Positions 49,229 through 59,145 of a stretch of DNA of 64,000 nt are shown here, piece after piece (position 1 is the stretch's first letter; every line of letters starts with the position of its first letter). Source of the DNA: Alphaproteobacteria bacterium (GTDB lineage Bacteria; Pseudomonadota; Alphaproteobacteria; Sphingomonadales; JAKSBY01); NCBI GenBank assembly GCA_021774625.1, contig JAJFIV010000001.1, positions 124,001 to 188,000 of the forward strand. Reading direction: 5' to 3'. The notes beneath the pieces are model-generated. The model was not told the origin of the DNA. It saw only the letters and a program-made list of their open reading frames with translations, and ran no database searches. The translations under genes and the position numbers were made by a program.

Positions 49229-51706
49229 CTAATAAATGCCTTCGGCGCCCCGCCGAGAACGGGCATTGATTTGCAGCATACGGGTCGGATCGTCAAGTAC
49301 CGCGAGTTCGCCTGTGGGTTCAGTCCCGGGAATGAAGGCTTCGAAAATGATATTTTTATCCCCCGGCAGAGCCGGCTGGCCGGTTTCCGCATTCACCCGG
49401 ACAAGACGAATACCGGGCGGAATCCGAAACGGAATGGGCGCTTTTCCCTTCAAAGCTTCTGCCATAAAGGCGCGGAAAACAGGGGCCGCAATGCTGGAGC
49501 CCTCCTCGCCATTGCCCAGGGAACGGGGCCGATCAAACCCCGCAAATACGCCCACAACAAGGTCGGGCGAAAAGCCGACAAACCAGGCGTCGAACGAATC
49601 ATCGGTCGTGCCTGTTTTACCGGCGAGCGGAATGCCCAGCGAGCGGATGCTGCGCCCGGTGCCGGAACGCACCACGCCTTCGAGCATTGAAACGGTCTGA
49701 TAGGCGATGCGGGGATCGACCACCTGTTTGCGTTCATCGGGGATGGCGGGCTCGTCCTGTCCCCGCCATTCCTCGGCATTGCAGGTTTCACAAATCCGTT
49801 GGTCATGTTTGAAAATGGTTTTGCCGCGCCGGTCCTGGATACGGTCAATCAGAGTAGGCTTCACCTGTTTGCCGCCATTGACCAGCATGGCATAGGCTGT
49901 GGTGAGTTTCAGAAGCGATACTTCACCCGCACCCAGCGCCGTCGCCAGATTGGGCTGGACATTTTTACCGATATCAAAGCGATTGGCATAATTGATCACC
50001 TTATCCATACCGATATATTGCGCGAGGCGCACCGTCATCAGATTGCGTGACTTCTCAAGGCCGAGCCGCAAGGTAGATGGCCCGTAAAATTTATCGGATG
50101 AGTTTTTTGGCTTCCATTTTCCCTGCCCCTCGCCCTGGTCGATGACAAACGGAGCATCAAGAACCAGGCTGGACGGGGTAAAACCTTCGTCCAGCGCAGC
50201 GGCATAGACAAAAGGTTTGAAAGCGGAGCCCGGCTGACGCTCCGCCTGGGTCGCCCGATTATATTCGCTGGTCTTATAGTCGTATCCGCCGACCATGGCC
50301 AACACCCGGCCCGTATGGGGATCAAGCGCCACCAGGCCGCCCTCGATGGCAGGAATCTGTTGCAGACTGTAGGTCGCAACAGAACCCAGCGGCGCACCTT
50401 CATTATCCACAAAACCGGCAATTTCCATTTTTCCAGCATTTATAATGCTTTTCACCGCAATGACATCCCCCACATTCAGAACATCCGCAATGTCTTCAAT
50501 GCCCGGCCCCAGCCTTTCCTGCGGCCGCCAGGCCCGCGCCCACTTCACTTGTTCGAACGGCACAAAGCCGTAGCTTTCACCTTTCAGGCCGACAATCGCA
50601 CCTTCGGCCCGAAGTTCCAGCACCACGGCATGATGCCAGTCATCAATCCCGAGGGGTTGGTCGATTTCTTCAAGCTGAGCCGGCCAGCCGTCACTGACGG
50701 TGATTTTGCCGAGGGCGCCGCGCCAGCCATGGCGGCGGTCATAGGCGACCAGTCCTTCGCGCAGGGTCTGCTCGGCAATGGCCTGCAGTGAGGGCTCCAA
50801 CGTGGTTCGAACGGAAAGCCCGCCTTCGTAAAGGTTTTTATCACCGTAGATTTTATAAAGCTCGCGACGGATTTCCTCTTCGAAATAATCGGCGCGGAAA
50901 ATGCTGTCCTGCCGCCCCTGCCGGGTGACCAGGGGGCGGGCCTGGGCTTCCTCTTTTTCCTCACGGGTAATGAAACCGTTTTCCGCCATCTGCGCCATAA
51001 CCCAGTTGCGCCGGGCCACCGCCCGCTCGTAATTGCGTACCGGGTGGTAATTGGCCGGCCCCTTTGGCAGCGCTGCCAGATACGCCGCTTCTTCAATTGT
51101 CAGTTCATCAAGCGGTTTATCGAAATAATTGAGCGCCGCGGCGGCAACCCCGTGCGATCCGGAGCCGAGATAAATCTCATTGAGATAAAGTTCGAGAATC
51201 TGATCTTTTGTGAACGCTTTTTCGATGCGGGCGGCGATGATCGCTTCCTTGATTTTCCGCTCCGACGTCTGATCGGCCGTCAAAAGAAAATAGCGGGAAA
51301 CCTGCTGGGTAATGGTCGATGCGCCGACCAGCCTTTTGTTGGTGGCGACATTTTTCACATTGGTCAGCATGGCCCGCGCGATACCGAAATAATCGAAACC
51401 GGAATGCGTGTAGAAATTTTTATCTTCGGCGGACAGAAACGCCTCTATCACCCGTTCCGGCATCACATTGATGGGCACAAAAAGCCGCTTTTCCCGGGCA
51501 TATTCGGTCAGAAGGCTGCCATCACCGGCATGTATGCGGGTCATCACCGACGGTTCATAATCCGCCAGCTGCCGGTAATCGGGCAAATCCTTGCCGTAAT
51601 GGTGCAAAGCGTAAAGAAACACACCGGCGCCGGCCAGCGCCGTTATGGCAAGCAGGCCGAAACCGCCTCCCAAAACCCATAAAAAGATTTTTTTACGCCG
51701 TGTCAT
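49229..51706 (-). CDS. mrcA: Penicillin-binding protein 1A
   Basis: Bifunctional peptidoglycan synthase of 825 residues. One membrane helix at about 8-30, then glycosyltransferase motifs (AEDKNFYTHSGFDYFGI near 93, GASTITQQVSRYF near 127, KDQILELYLNEIYLG near 171), an OB-like insert (300-410) and the transpeptidase with Ser-x-x-Lys in PGSAFKPF near 475, SRN near 533 and KTGTTDDSFDAWF near 690. I start at ATG 51706 (MTRRKKIFLW); the 24 upstream codons are leader sequence. It lies 36 bases upstream of prfB on the same strand. Confidence 0.96.
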   Translation of the reverse strand: MTRRKKIFLWVLGGGFGLLAITALAGAGVFLYALHHYGKDLPDYRQLADYEPSVMTRIHAGDGSLLTEYAREKRLFVPINVMPERVIEAFLSAEDKNFYTHSGFDYFGIARAMLTNVKNVATNKRLVGASTITQQVSRYFLLTADQTSERKIKEAIIAARIEKAFTKDQILELYLNEIYLGSGSHGVAAAALNYFDKPLDELTIEEAAYLAALPKGPANYHPVRNYERAVARRNWVMAQMAENGFITREEKEEAQARPLVTRQGRQDSIFRADYFEEEIRRELYKIYGDKNLYEGGLSVRTTLEPSLQAIAEQTLREGLVAYDRRHGWRGALGKITVSDGWPAQLEEIDQPLGIDDWHHAVVLELRAEGAIVGLKGESYGFVPFEQVKWARAWRPQERLGPGIEDIADVLNVGDVIAVKSIINAGKMEIAGFVDNEGAPLGSVATYSLQQIPAIEGGLVALDPHTGRVLAMVGGYDYKTSEYNRATQAERQPGSAFKPFVYAAALDEGFTPSSLVLDAPFVIDQGEGQGKWKPKNSSDKFYGPSTLRLGLEKSRNLMTVRLAQYIGMDKVINYANRFDIGKNVQPNLATALGAGEVSLLKLTTAYAMLVNGGKQVKPTLIDRIQDRRGKTIFKHDQRICETCNAEEWRGQDEPAIPDERKQVVDPRIAYQTVSMLEGVVRSGTGRSIRSLGIPLAGKTGTTDDSFDAWFVGFSPDLVVGVFAGFDRPRSLGNGEEGSSIAAPVFRAFMAEALKGKAPIPFRIPPGIRLVRVNAETGQPALPGDKNIIFEAFIPGTEPTGELAVLDDPTRMLQINARSRRGAEGIY

Positions 51707-51857
51707 TGTGTTTTCTGAACCCTCACCCGATGCTCTGGTCTGCCTCGTATCAAACGCCAAACCATTAGAAAAGTTCAATCGTTAACGAATTCTCTACACC
51801 GTTTGTCTATTTAAGCGCAAATTATGTCTCAGGTAAGGCAAATCACCTGTAGCCGGG

Positions 51858-51962
51858 CTTCGATACGAGGCTTTGCCTCACTCAGCCCGAACGGACTATT
51901 TTGGCTCCAACTCGCTCCTGTCGGTTTATCCTGAGCGCCCAGCCCAGCGGGGCGTATCGAAG
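51858..51962. repeat. Dispersed palindromic repeat between amiC and mrcA
   Basis: Perfect 10-base ends CTTCGATACG (51858-51867) and CGTATCGAAG (51953-51962) enclose about 85 bases containing CACTCAGCCCGAACGG, which also occurs at 7037. The layout (CTTCGATACG, CTCAGCCCGAACGG, ATCCTGAGCGC, CGAAGG) is that of a common family of intergenic elements in alphaproteobacteria. Confidence 0.75.
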
Positions 51963-51982
51963 GATGGAGTATTGATCGAACC

Positions 51983-53221
51983 TTAGCGTTCTGATTCCAG
52001 CGCATCAAAATAGCGGTCGATGGCGAGCGTCAATGCTTCGGAAAGCCGCCGCTTGCCATCCTGTGAAACCAGCAGTTGGGCATCCTGTTTGTTGGAAAGG
52101 TAACCAAGTTCAAGCAGGACAGAAGGCACATCAGGCGCTTTCAGCACGACGAATCCGGCAAAACGGTGCGAATTGGTGCGGACAACCCAGTCATTGGCCA
52201 GCAACGGGACCAAATAATTCGCAAAGCGGGCGGAATAATTCATACTTTCTCGCTGAGTGAGGTCAATCAGGATACTGGTGACCTCCGCGGTTTCCTGACT
52301 GAGATCGATACCGGCAATCAGGTCCGCCTTGTTTTCCTTAGCCGCCAATGCCGCCGCTTCAGTATCCGATGCATTTTCCGACAATGTATAGACCGTCGCC
52401 CCGCGAACCCGGGAATTCCGGATGGCATCGGAATGAATGGAAAGAAAAAGGTCCGCTTTTGCCCGCCGGGTCACTTCGATCCGTCTGCGAAGCGGCAGAA
52501 AAATATCCCGGTCACGGGTCAAAACGACACGATAACGCGGGTTCTTTTCAATCGCTTTTTTTATTTCCAGCGCCATATCCAGCACAACTTTCTTTTCCTG
52601 CACGCCGATCACGCTGGTTGTCCCCGGATCAACACCGCCATGACCGGGGTCGAGGACAATGACGTAAGGGCCTGTCCGGGCGCGGTCGCCGGGACTTGGC
52701 TGAATGGCGATTTCCGGCGTCGTGTCAGAGCGCGCAATGGGCTTGCGGGCGCTGGCCAGAAAACTCTGGCGGCCGGCCGCATTAAGATCAAGCACCAGCC
52801 GATAACCGTATGGCCCCTGCGGTTCCAGGAGAAAAACCTTCTGCACATCGGCGGGCCCGGACAGGTCAAGCACCACCCGTGACGTCCCCGGTTCAAACAG
52901 GCCGAAACGGTAGCGTTCGATCAGGCCACGGCCCTTGCCGGCCCCTTGTTCGTCGGCCCGCCAGCCCATTTCCGGCAGGTCGATAACAACACGGTAAGGG
53001 TCGGGCAAAGTAAAAACGCTGTAGGAAACCGCGCCAGTGATATCGAGGACAAACCGGGTTTTACCGGCATTCTCCCCGACACGGACCCCTGTCACTTCCG
53101 CCGCCCGGGCAAAGACACTCAGGGTGACAAAAAAGAAAAAGATCAGTCCGGTCAAACCAGTCCGCAGCAAAGCCAGCCCTTTCGGCAATTCCATGCGGGG
53201 AAAAATTAACCCGCAATCCAT
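51983..53221 (-). CDS. amiC: N-acetylmuramoyl-L-alanine amidase with AMIN domain
   Basis: Periplasmic amidase that cuts peptide stems from glycan strands during daughter-cell separation. 412 residues: signal peptide (LLRTGLTGLIFFFFVTLSVFARA), AMIN targeting domain (about 50-155, with TRFVLDITGAVSYSVFTLPD), and zinc amidase domain with VLDPGHGGVDPGT near 190, the IHSDA motif near 260 and the catalytic Glu in LLELGYLSN near 372. I chose ATG 53221, which has GGAG six bases upstream; ATG 53194 is an alternative. It precedes mrcA on the same strand. Confidence 0.93.
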   Translation of the reverse strand: MDCGLIFPRMELPKGLALLRTGLTGLIFFFFVTLSVFARAAEVTGVRVGENAGKTRFVLDITGAVSYSVFTLPDPYRVVIDLPEMGWRADEQGAGKGRGLIERYRFGLFEPGTSRVVLDLSGPADVQKVFLLEPQGPYGYRLVLDLNAAGRQSFLASARKPIARSDTTPEIAIQPSPGDRARTGPYVIVLDPGHGGVDPGTTSVIGVQEKKVVLDMALEIKKAIEKNPRYRVVLTRDRDIFLPLRRRIEVTRRAKADLFLSIHSDAIRNSRVRGATVYTLSENASDTEAAALAAKENKADLIAGIDLSQETAEVTSILIDLTQRESMNYSARFANYLVPLLANDWVVRTNSHRFAGFVVLKAPDVPSVLLELGYLSNKQDAQLLVSQDGKRRLSEALTLAIDRYFDALESER

Positions 53222-53269
53222 GAATGCTCCATGAACAGGCCTAAAATAACCGAAAAATAAAAAAAACAA

Positions 53270-53650
53270 AGCCTCATTGAGAGTTAGCGATTGTATATCA
53301 AGAAACCAGTGGTTAGATTAGACGCATAGGTTTTCCGTCTCCATTAACGGGGGCGCACAATCAGAGGTCCGGAATCGGTTTTCCTTACCTCAGAAGCCCT
53401 GGCGCCAAAAGCCATTAGTGGATGACAGGTGGGATATTGACTCACAGTATGACTAACTATCCAGAATATGAACCGCCCAACAGCAAAAGCGGCGAGGCCA
53501 CTATTGGCCGCCGCGATTTGCTTACGGGCTCCAGGGCTTTTTTCGAACCAATATATATTTCAAACACACAGAAAAACACCAATGCCAGCGCGCCTCAACC
53601 CGAAGACGGGTTCAGCCGCGAGCGCGGCGTTGATTACGGAGTTTCCTTAT
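53270..53650 (+). promoter_or_regulatory. Long leader region ahead of rne
   Basis: About 380 bases between the divergent amiC gene and the rne start, with no convincing gene (a 98-residue frame at 53422 lacks a ribosome site). RNase E is known to control its own mRNA through a long 5' leader in other bacteria; here GGCCACTATTGGCC near 53494 and several short palindromes could form such structures. The amiC promoter must also be inside. Confidence 0.5.
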
Positions 53651-56068
53651 ATGTCTACGAGAATGTTGATCGATGCGCGCCATGTGGAAGAAACGCGCGT
53701 CACCATTATCCGGGGTAATCGCGTTGAAGAATTTGATTATGAATCCGCTCATAAGCAGCAGATCAAGAGCAATGTCTATCTGGCTAAAATCACGCGGGTA
53801 GAACCGTCGTTGCAGGCCGCCTTTGTCGATTATGGCGGAAACCGTCACGGTTTTCTTGCTTTCAGCGAAATCCATCCGGATTATTACCAGATTCCAACCG
53901 CCGACCGCGAAGCCCTGCTTGCGGAAGAGGCGGAAGTCTCCCGCAATGTCGATGACATGGCCGAAGAAGTGCCGGAGGAGACAGATGAGGCGTCATCAGA
54001 AGAAAATGGGGATGATGAGGATGGGCCGCAAAGCCGGGTCGAGCAGATTGCCGGAGAAGATGAGATCGAGGAAAGCATCCGCCGCAACAAATTGAGAAAT
54101 CTCCGGCGGCGCTATAAAATTCAGGAAGTCATCAAACGCCGCCAGATCATGCTGGTTCAGGTGGTTAAGGAGGAACGCGGCACCAAGGGCGCAGCTCTGA
54201 CCACCTATCTTTCGCTCCCCGGCCGCTATTGCGTTCTGATGCCCAACACCACACATGGCGGCGGCATCAGCCGTAAAATCGCCTCGCCGGCGGACCGCAA
54301 ACGCCTGAAAGGCATCATCCAGTCGCTTGAAATTCCGGACGGCATGGGCTGTATTGTCCGCACAGCCGGCGCCAACCATACCAAGGCGGAAATCAAGCGC
54401 GACTATGATTATCTGCTACGGCAATGGGAAGATATCCGCGAACTGACGCTGAAATCCGTTGCCCCCACCCTGATTTATGAAGAAGGCAATCTGATCAGGC
54501 GTTCGATCCGCGATCAATATACCAAGGAGGTCGATGAAATTCTGGTCGAAGGCGAAGAAGGCTATCGCCATGCCAAGGATTTTATGAAACTGCTGATCCC
54601 GAGCCATGCCAAAAAGATCAAGCAGTATAAGGATAAGACCCCGCTTTTTCATCGCTACCAGGTGGAAAGCCAGCTGGATTCCATGTATTCGCCCGAGGTT
54701 TCCCTGAAATCCGGCGGCTATATCGTGATCAACCCGACCGAAGCGCTTGTTTCCATCGATGTCAACTCCGGCAAGGCGACCAAGGAGCATAATATCGAGG
54801 AAACGGCGCTGAACACCAATCTGGAAGCCGCTGACGAAATTGCCCGCCAATTGCGGCTGCGCGATATGGCCGGCCTGATCGTTATCGACTTTATCGATAT
54901 GGAATACCGCAACAATAACCGCACGGTCGAGCGCCGCATGAAGGAAGCCCTGAAGAATGACAGGGCCCGCATCCAACTGGGACGGATCAGTTCGTTCGGT
55001 CTGATGGAAATGTCCCGCCAGCGCCTGCGCCCCGGGATCCTCGAAGCCAGCACCTCCCTGTGCAAAACCTGCCATGGCACCGGGCGGGTCCGCTCCATCG
55101 AATCCTTCGTCCTGCAAATTCTCAGGCTGATTGAAGAAGAATGCATCCGTGATCAGGTGCCTTATTTATTTGTGGCGCTGCCAAGCGACGCGGCGATTTA
55201 TATTCTGAATAAAAAACGCTCCAGTCTCACGGATATTGAACAGCGTTATAGCACCAATATCGAGGTGTCTGCCCGGGACGATCTGATGGCGCCGCAGCAC
55301 GAAATACGCAGCGGGACCAGCGCCGCGGCAGAAGACAGCACGAAAAGAGAGGCCCCGAAACAGACCGCAAAGCCCCAAAGAAAAGAACAGGACGGGGGCC
55401 AGAAGCCCCGGCGCAAACGCGGCGGGCGCAGACGGGACGAGCAAAAAACCAATGGCGGTGATGCTCAGCAAGCCCAGGCTGAAACCGGCCCGCCGTCCCA
55501 GGAAAACAAGCCGGGCGATCAGCAGGCCAGAAAACCGGGCGGTGACAGTGCCGACGGTGTGAAAAAGAGGCGCCGCCGCGGCCGCCGCGGCGGCCGTAAA
55601 CAGAATACCGGCGATCAGACTCAGAATCAGACCGCGAACGCTGAAACGCCACAGGGTGAAGGAAAGCAGGGTGAAGGAAAGCAGAGCCCGGCAGCCGAGC
55701 CGCACGCAGCGGCAAAACCGCACAATGGCGAAAAACCCGCGGACACCAGACCTGTTGAGGCAAAAAGCGCGGACACAGCTGGCAAGGCCGGGGAAAAAAC
55801 CGGACAGCCGCGCCGTCGCCAACCCCGCCGCCGGACCCCAAAGGCTGAAACCAATGGCAGTGCGGCGAAGGCGGCGGCTGAACCAAAAACGCCTCCAGCT
55901 TCCGTAAAACCCGGTAAAACCGAGGAAAAAAGTAAGACAACCGCAACGAAAGATGTCGAAAAACCTGCCCGGGCCGCTTCCGAAAAAGCCGGGATGCCGG
56001 CGCCGCAAGATGCACCGGCAGGGCCCAAAAAAGAGCGCAAAGGCTGGTGGCAGCGGCCTTTTGGTTAG
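53651..56068 (+). CDS. rne: Ribonuclease E
   Basis: Central endoribonuclease for mRNA decay and rRNA/tRNA processing. 805 residues from ATG 53651. S1 RNA-binding domain at about 35-170 (NVYLAKITRVEPSLQAAFVDYG) is split by an acidic insert (EEVPEETDEASSEENGDDED), typical of alphaproteobacteria. The catalytic aspartates are in SIDVNSGKATKEHN near 370 and VIDFIDMEYRNN near 414, and the zinc-link CKTCHGTGR near 470 joins the dimer. From about 555 on it is disordered, with Arg-rich blocks (KPRRKRGGRRR, KKRRRRGRRGG) and an aromatic end (WWQRPFG) for RNA and partner binding. Confidence 0.96.
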   Translation: MSTRMLIDARHVEETRVTIIRGNRVEEFDYESAHKQQIKSNVYLAKITRVEPSLQAAFVDYGGNRHGFLAFSEIHPDYYQIPTADREALLAEEAEVSRNVDDMAEEVPEETDEASSEENGDDEDGPQSRVEQIAGEDEIEESIRRNKLRNLRRRYKIQEVIKRRQIMLVQVVKEERGTKGAALTTYLSLPGRYCVLMPNTTHGGGISRKIASPADRKRLKGIIQSLEIPDGMGCIVRTAGANHTKAEIKRDYDYLLRQWEDIRELTLKSVAPTLIYEEGNLIRRSIRDQYTKEVDEILVEGEEGYRHAKDFMKLLIPSHAKKIKQYKDKTPLFHRYQVESQLDSMYSPEVSLKSGGYIVINPTEALVSIDVNSGKATKEHNIEETALNTNLEAADEIARQLRLRDMAGLIVIDFIDMEYRNNNRTVERRMKEALKNDRARIQLGRISSFGLMEMSRQRLRPGILEASTSLCKTCHGTGRVRSIESFVLQILRLIEEECIRDQVPYLFVALPSDAAIYILNKKRSSLTDIEQRYSTNIEVSARDDLMAPQHEIRSGTSAAAEDSTKREAPKQTAKPQRKEQDGGQKPRRKRGGRRRDEQKTNGGDAQQAQAETGPPSQENKPGDQQARKPGGDSADGVKKRRRRGRRGGRKQNTGDQTQNQTANAETPQGEGKQGEGKQSPAAEPHAAAKPHNGEKPADTRPVEAKSADTAGKAGEKTGQPRRRQPRRRTPKAETNGSAAKAAAEPKTPPASVKPGKTEEKSKTTATKDVEKPARAASEKAGMPAPQDAPAGPKKERKGWWQRPFG

Positions 56069-56174
56069 GATTTGCCAGGAGCGGCCTTATTTATGACAAA
56101 AGCGGTCACAATCATGTTGATTGACTGTATCCCTGACTTTTCTTAAATTACAGGGGAACCGCAGGAGTAATATT

Positions 56175-57548
56175 TTGCCTCATATTGTTCGCACGTTTTT
56201 TGTGATGGCCTGTGCATTCTGGATATCGGCGCAGTCATTGGCGGTTAACGAGGCCGCAGCACAGTCCCTGCTGCGCGACGCGGAAGCGGAATGGTTTTTA
56301 CGGGAAATCAGCACCCCCATTCTGCTGGCTGCCGGTCTTGAGCCCCGGGCCGTCAATATTTATCTGATCAATGACAGATCCTTAAATGCCTTTGTGTCAA
56401 GCGGACAGAATATCTTTATTCATTCCGGACTGGTTCTTGCCGCCGACAATGTTGACGAACTGATCGGCGTTATCGCCCACGAAACCGGGCATATTTCCGG
56501 TGGGCATCTGACCCGCTTTTCCGACAATATCCAGGGGGCAAATGCGATCAGCATCCTCAGTCTGGTATTGGGCGCGGCAGCCATTGTTGCGGGATCACCG
56601 GATGCGGGAATAGGCATTATTGGCGGCGGTCAACAGGCGGCGGTCCGTAATTTTTTGAGCTACAATCGCGTTCAGGAGGCATCTGCAGACCAGGCCGGCG
56701 CGACCTTTTTGGAACAGGCGGGTGTTTCCGGCCGCGGGCTTATCAGCTTTTTCGATAAATTGCGCGATCAGGAATATCTGCTTTCCGTCAACCAGGATCC
56801 CTATGTCCGTTCGCATCCGCTGACCGGCGACCGCATTGCCCGTCTTGAAAGCCGGCTTGAACAGTCGGCCTATCTCGATAAGCCGCCCGACCCGGTTCAC
56901 GAATACTGGTTTCAGCGCATGAAGGCAAAGCTTGCCGGATTTTTAAACCCGCCGCATGCCACGCTGCAGATATACCCGCCCTCGAATACCAGCATCCCCG
57001 CCCGCTATGCCCGCGTTTATGCCTATAACAAGGATCTGGACTGGGATAAGGCGCTGGCCGAGGCGGACAGTCTGATTGCCGAAGTGCCGGACGATCCGTT
57101 TTTCCATGAAATCAAGGGGCAGATCCTGTTTGAAAACGGCCGGGTCGAAGAGTCGATTCCGGTCTTTAAAAAGGCCATCGCCATCGCCCCCAACCAGCCC
57201 TTGATTTTGACGGCCCTTGGGCATGCCCTGGCGGCGCCTGAAAAGCCGGAATATGACACGGAGGCAAGGAAGGTTCTGGAAAAAGCCGTCTCGGTTGACC
57301 GGGAAAACCCGTTTGCCTGGTATCAGCTGGCCATCATTTATGGCCGGTCCGGCAATGTCGCCCTGGCGGATCTGGCGACAGCGGAACGCTACAGCATGTT
57401 CGGCCAGGCGCGGGAAGCCGCTTATTATGCAAACCGCGCCATCAATAAGCTGGACGAAGGCACGCCCAACTGGGTGCGCGCCCAGGACATTCTTCTTTAT
57501 GCCCAGGCTGATATTGAGGAAAATGGCGGCCGCAGACGCAGAAGGTGA
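56175..57548 (+). CDS. M48 metalloprotease with TPR domain, BepA-like
   Basis: 457 residues with signal peptide (cut near NEAAAQS), zinc site HETGH near residue 102 plus the downstream EASADQAG glutamate near 170, and C-terminal tetratricopeptide repeats from about 285. BepA degrades misassembled outer-membrane proteins such as LptD. I chose a TTG start at 56175 since AGGAG lies seven bases ahead and the preceding 18 codons in the ORF have no ribosome site; an ATG at 56205 is the alternative. A DsbA-family gene follows after seven bases. Confidence 0.88.
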   Translation: MPHIVRTFFVMACAFWISAQSLAVNEAAAQSLLRDAEAEWFLREISTPILLAAGLEPRAVNIYLINDRSLNAFVSSGQNIFIHSGLVLAADNVDELIGVIAHETGHISGGHLTRFSDNIQGANAISILSLVLGAAAIVAGSPDAGIGIIGGGQQAAVRNFLSYNRVQEASADQAGATFLEQAGVSGRGLISFFDKLRDQEYLLSVNQDPYVRSHPLTGDRIARLESRLEQSAYLDKPPDPVHEYWFQRMKAKLAGFLNPPHATLQIYPPSNTSIPARYARVYAYNKDLDWDKALAEADSLIAEVPDDPFFHEIKGQILFENGRVEESIPVFKKAIAIAPNQPLILTALGHALAAPEKPEYDTEARKVLEKAVSVDRENPFAWYQLAIIYGRSGNVALADLATAERYSMFGQAREAAYYANRAINKLDEGTPNWVRAQDILLYAQADIEENGGRRRRR

Positions 57549-57555
57549 TTTTCCG

Positions 57556-58356
57556 ATGACAGTATCAATCCCGGCAGCCTGGTCAGCAATCCGGGCTATT
57601 GCGGTCCCCATTCTGATCTTCTTTTCCGCCCACGCGGCCTTGGCGCAGAGCCAGCCTTTGAGCCCCCTCGAAAAAGATGAGATCAAAAGTGTGGTGCGGG
57701 AATATATCCTGGAAAACCCGGAAATCATCGTTCAGGCCATCGGCATTCTGCAGCAAAGAGAGCGGGAGAATGCCGCGGCGCGCACCGTGGCGGCCATACA
57801 GTCCAACCGGGCCACACTGGAAAATGATGGCATCTCGCCGGTAATGGGCAATCCTGATGGCGATGTCACCATTGTCGAATTTTTTGACTATCGCTGCATC
57901 TTCTGCCGCCGGGCATTTGAAGATGTGCACCGTCTGGTTGATGAGGATAAAAATATCCGGCTGGTCTACCGCCAGTTCCCGATCAAGGACGAACCCGGAG
58001 CGCCGGCCGTTTCCAAGCGCGCCGCGGAAGTGGCGCTGGTCGCCGCCAAACACGGGAAATTCGACGCCTTCCATGAACGCATGATGGCCGTCGATTTCAG
58101 GACTTTGACCATCGATAAGGTCATGGATTTTGCAGCGGAAGCCGGATTGGACATAGCGGCGGTTGAACAGGAAATCACCAGCGCCTATGTGCAAACCGGG
58201 ATTCGGTTGACCTATGAGCTCGCCCAGCAGATTGGCGTCACCGGCACGCCGGGTTTCGTCATCGGCGATCAGCTGATCGTCGGCGCACAGGGTTACGACG
58301 CCTTGAAACAGGCGGTCGCACAGGTGCGGCAAAAGCGGACGGCAGACGCGCCGTAA
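57556..58356 (+). CDS. DsbA-family thiol:disulfide protein (Com1/BdbD-like)
   Basis: 266 residues with signal peptide (cut near ALAQ) and thioredoxin fold with the active-site CIFC near residue 113-116 in DYRCIFCRRAF. A helical segment before it (EKDEIKSVVREYILENPEII) is common in the DsbA_N/thioredoxin4 subgroup. The cis-Pro loop reads VTGTPGFVIG near 230. It oxidises or isomerises disulfides in the periplasm. The pairing with a BepA-like protease seven bases upstream makes sense because LptD needs disulfides; this is an inference from context. Confidence 0.9.
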   Translation: MTVSIPAAWSAIRAIAVPILIFFSAHAALAQSQPLSPLEKDEIKSVVREYILENPEIIVQAIGILQQRERENAAARTVAAIQSNRATLENDGISPVMGNPDGDVTIVEFFDYRCIFCRRAFEDVHRLVDEDKNIRLVYRQFPIKDEPGAPAVSKRAAEVALVAAKHGKFDAFHERMMAVDFRTLTIDKVMDFAAEAGLDIAAVEQEITSAYVQTGIRLTYELAQQIGVTGTPGFVIGDQLIVGAQGYDALKQAVAQVRQKRTADAP

Positions 58357-58364
58357 AGCGGCTG

Positions 58365-59075
58365 TTACTTATAGCCCATCCAGCGAAAATCACGTTTTCC
58401 AAAACGATAGAAAATCAGCCAGATACCGGAGATGGCGGCGATCAAAGCGATAATGGATGTGACAATGATCAGCGGGTGATTGAAATCCGTCCGGTTTTCA
58501 TAATCCATTATATGCAGCATCCAGAAAAAATCATAGAGCCGCCAGGTATCGTTGCGTCTTGCGGCAACGCGGCCCGTTAGCGGGGAGACATAGAGCCGCG
58601 TATTCTCCCCATCGCCCATGGCAATGCGCCAGACCGGAAGGGGCCCGCGATATTCCGCATTATGGGCGTCAATCAGGGAGGCGGAGACGGTCCCGGCAGC
58701 CTCCGCAAAATCGGCACGGGCAATTTTTAGCGCCCATTCCTCATTCAAGGGGGTCAGCGTTCCACCACTTTCGGCATCAACCAGAACCACATCGCCCGCC
58801 AGCCGCGACACCTGATAAACCGGGCGATCAAGCAATATTTTCAGTTCCACGCTTTGCGCCGCGCCGGCGGATTCCAGAATTTCAGCAACGGGCAGCAAGG
58901 TATGTCCCGCCGTCAGGGCAACCGCTTCCCGCGCACGGATATTGTGTTCACCGCGCACAATATCGATGGGAAACCAGCTCATCACCAGTCCACCGAGAAC
59001 CCATAAAAATAACTGGATGCCGACAATCAGCGCGATCCATTTGTGTATTTTGGTCATCAAAACCGGCAGTTTCAT
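58365..59075 (-). CDS. PepSY-domain membrane protein
   Basis: 236 residues, two membrane helices at about 15-36 (IVGIQLFLWVLGGLVMSWF) and 195-217 (LIIVTSIIALIAAISGIWLIFY), with a periplasmic PepSY-like domain between them (RLYVSPLTGRVAARRN, DTWRLYDFFWMLHIMDY). The W-x-L-H-x-M pattern near 182 is a hallmark of PepSY membrane proteins of metal and redox loci. It is divergent from the copper genes that start at 59146. A copper or iron transport or reduction role is likely by context only. Confidence 0.82.
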   Translation of the reverse strand: MKLPVLMTKIHKWIALIVGIQLFLWVLGGLVMSWFPIDIVRGEHNIRAREAVALTAGHTLLPVAEILESAGAAQSVELKILLDRPVYQVSRLAGDVVLVDAESGGTLTPLNEEWALKIARADFAEAAGTVSASLIDAHNAEYRGPLPVWRIAMGDGENTRLYVSPLTGRVAARRNDTWRLYDFFWMLHIMDYENRTDFNHPLIIVTSIIALIAAISGIWLIFYRFGKRDFRWMGYK

Positions 59076-59145
59076 ATTCCGTCCGCCTTATATCGCCATA
59101 TTTTCCTTGCAAACGGGCCATAGCGGCGCAATCGTGTCAAGCATC

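Noticed and set aside
55166-56008. 280-residue minus-strand frame over the rne tail
   Set aside because: Antisense to the Arg/Pro-rich C-terminal coding region; looks hydrophobic only because of complementary codons.
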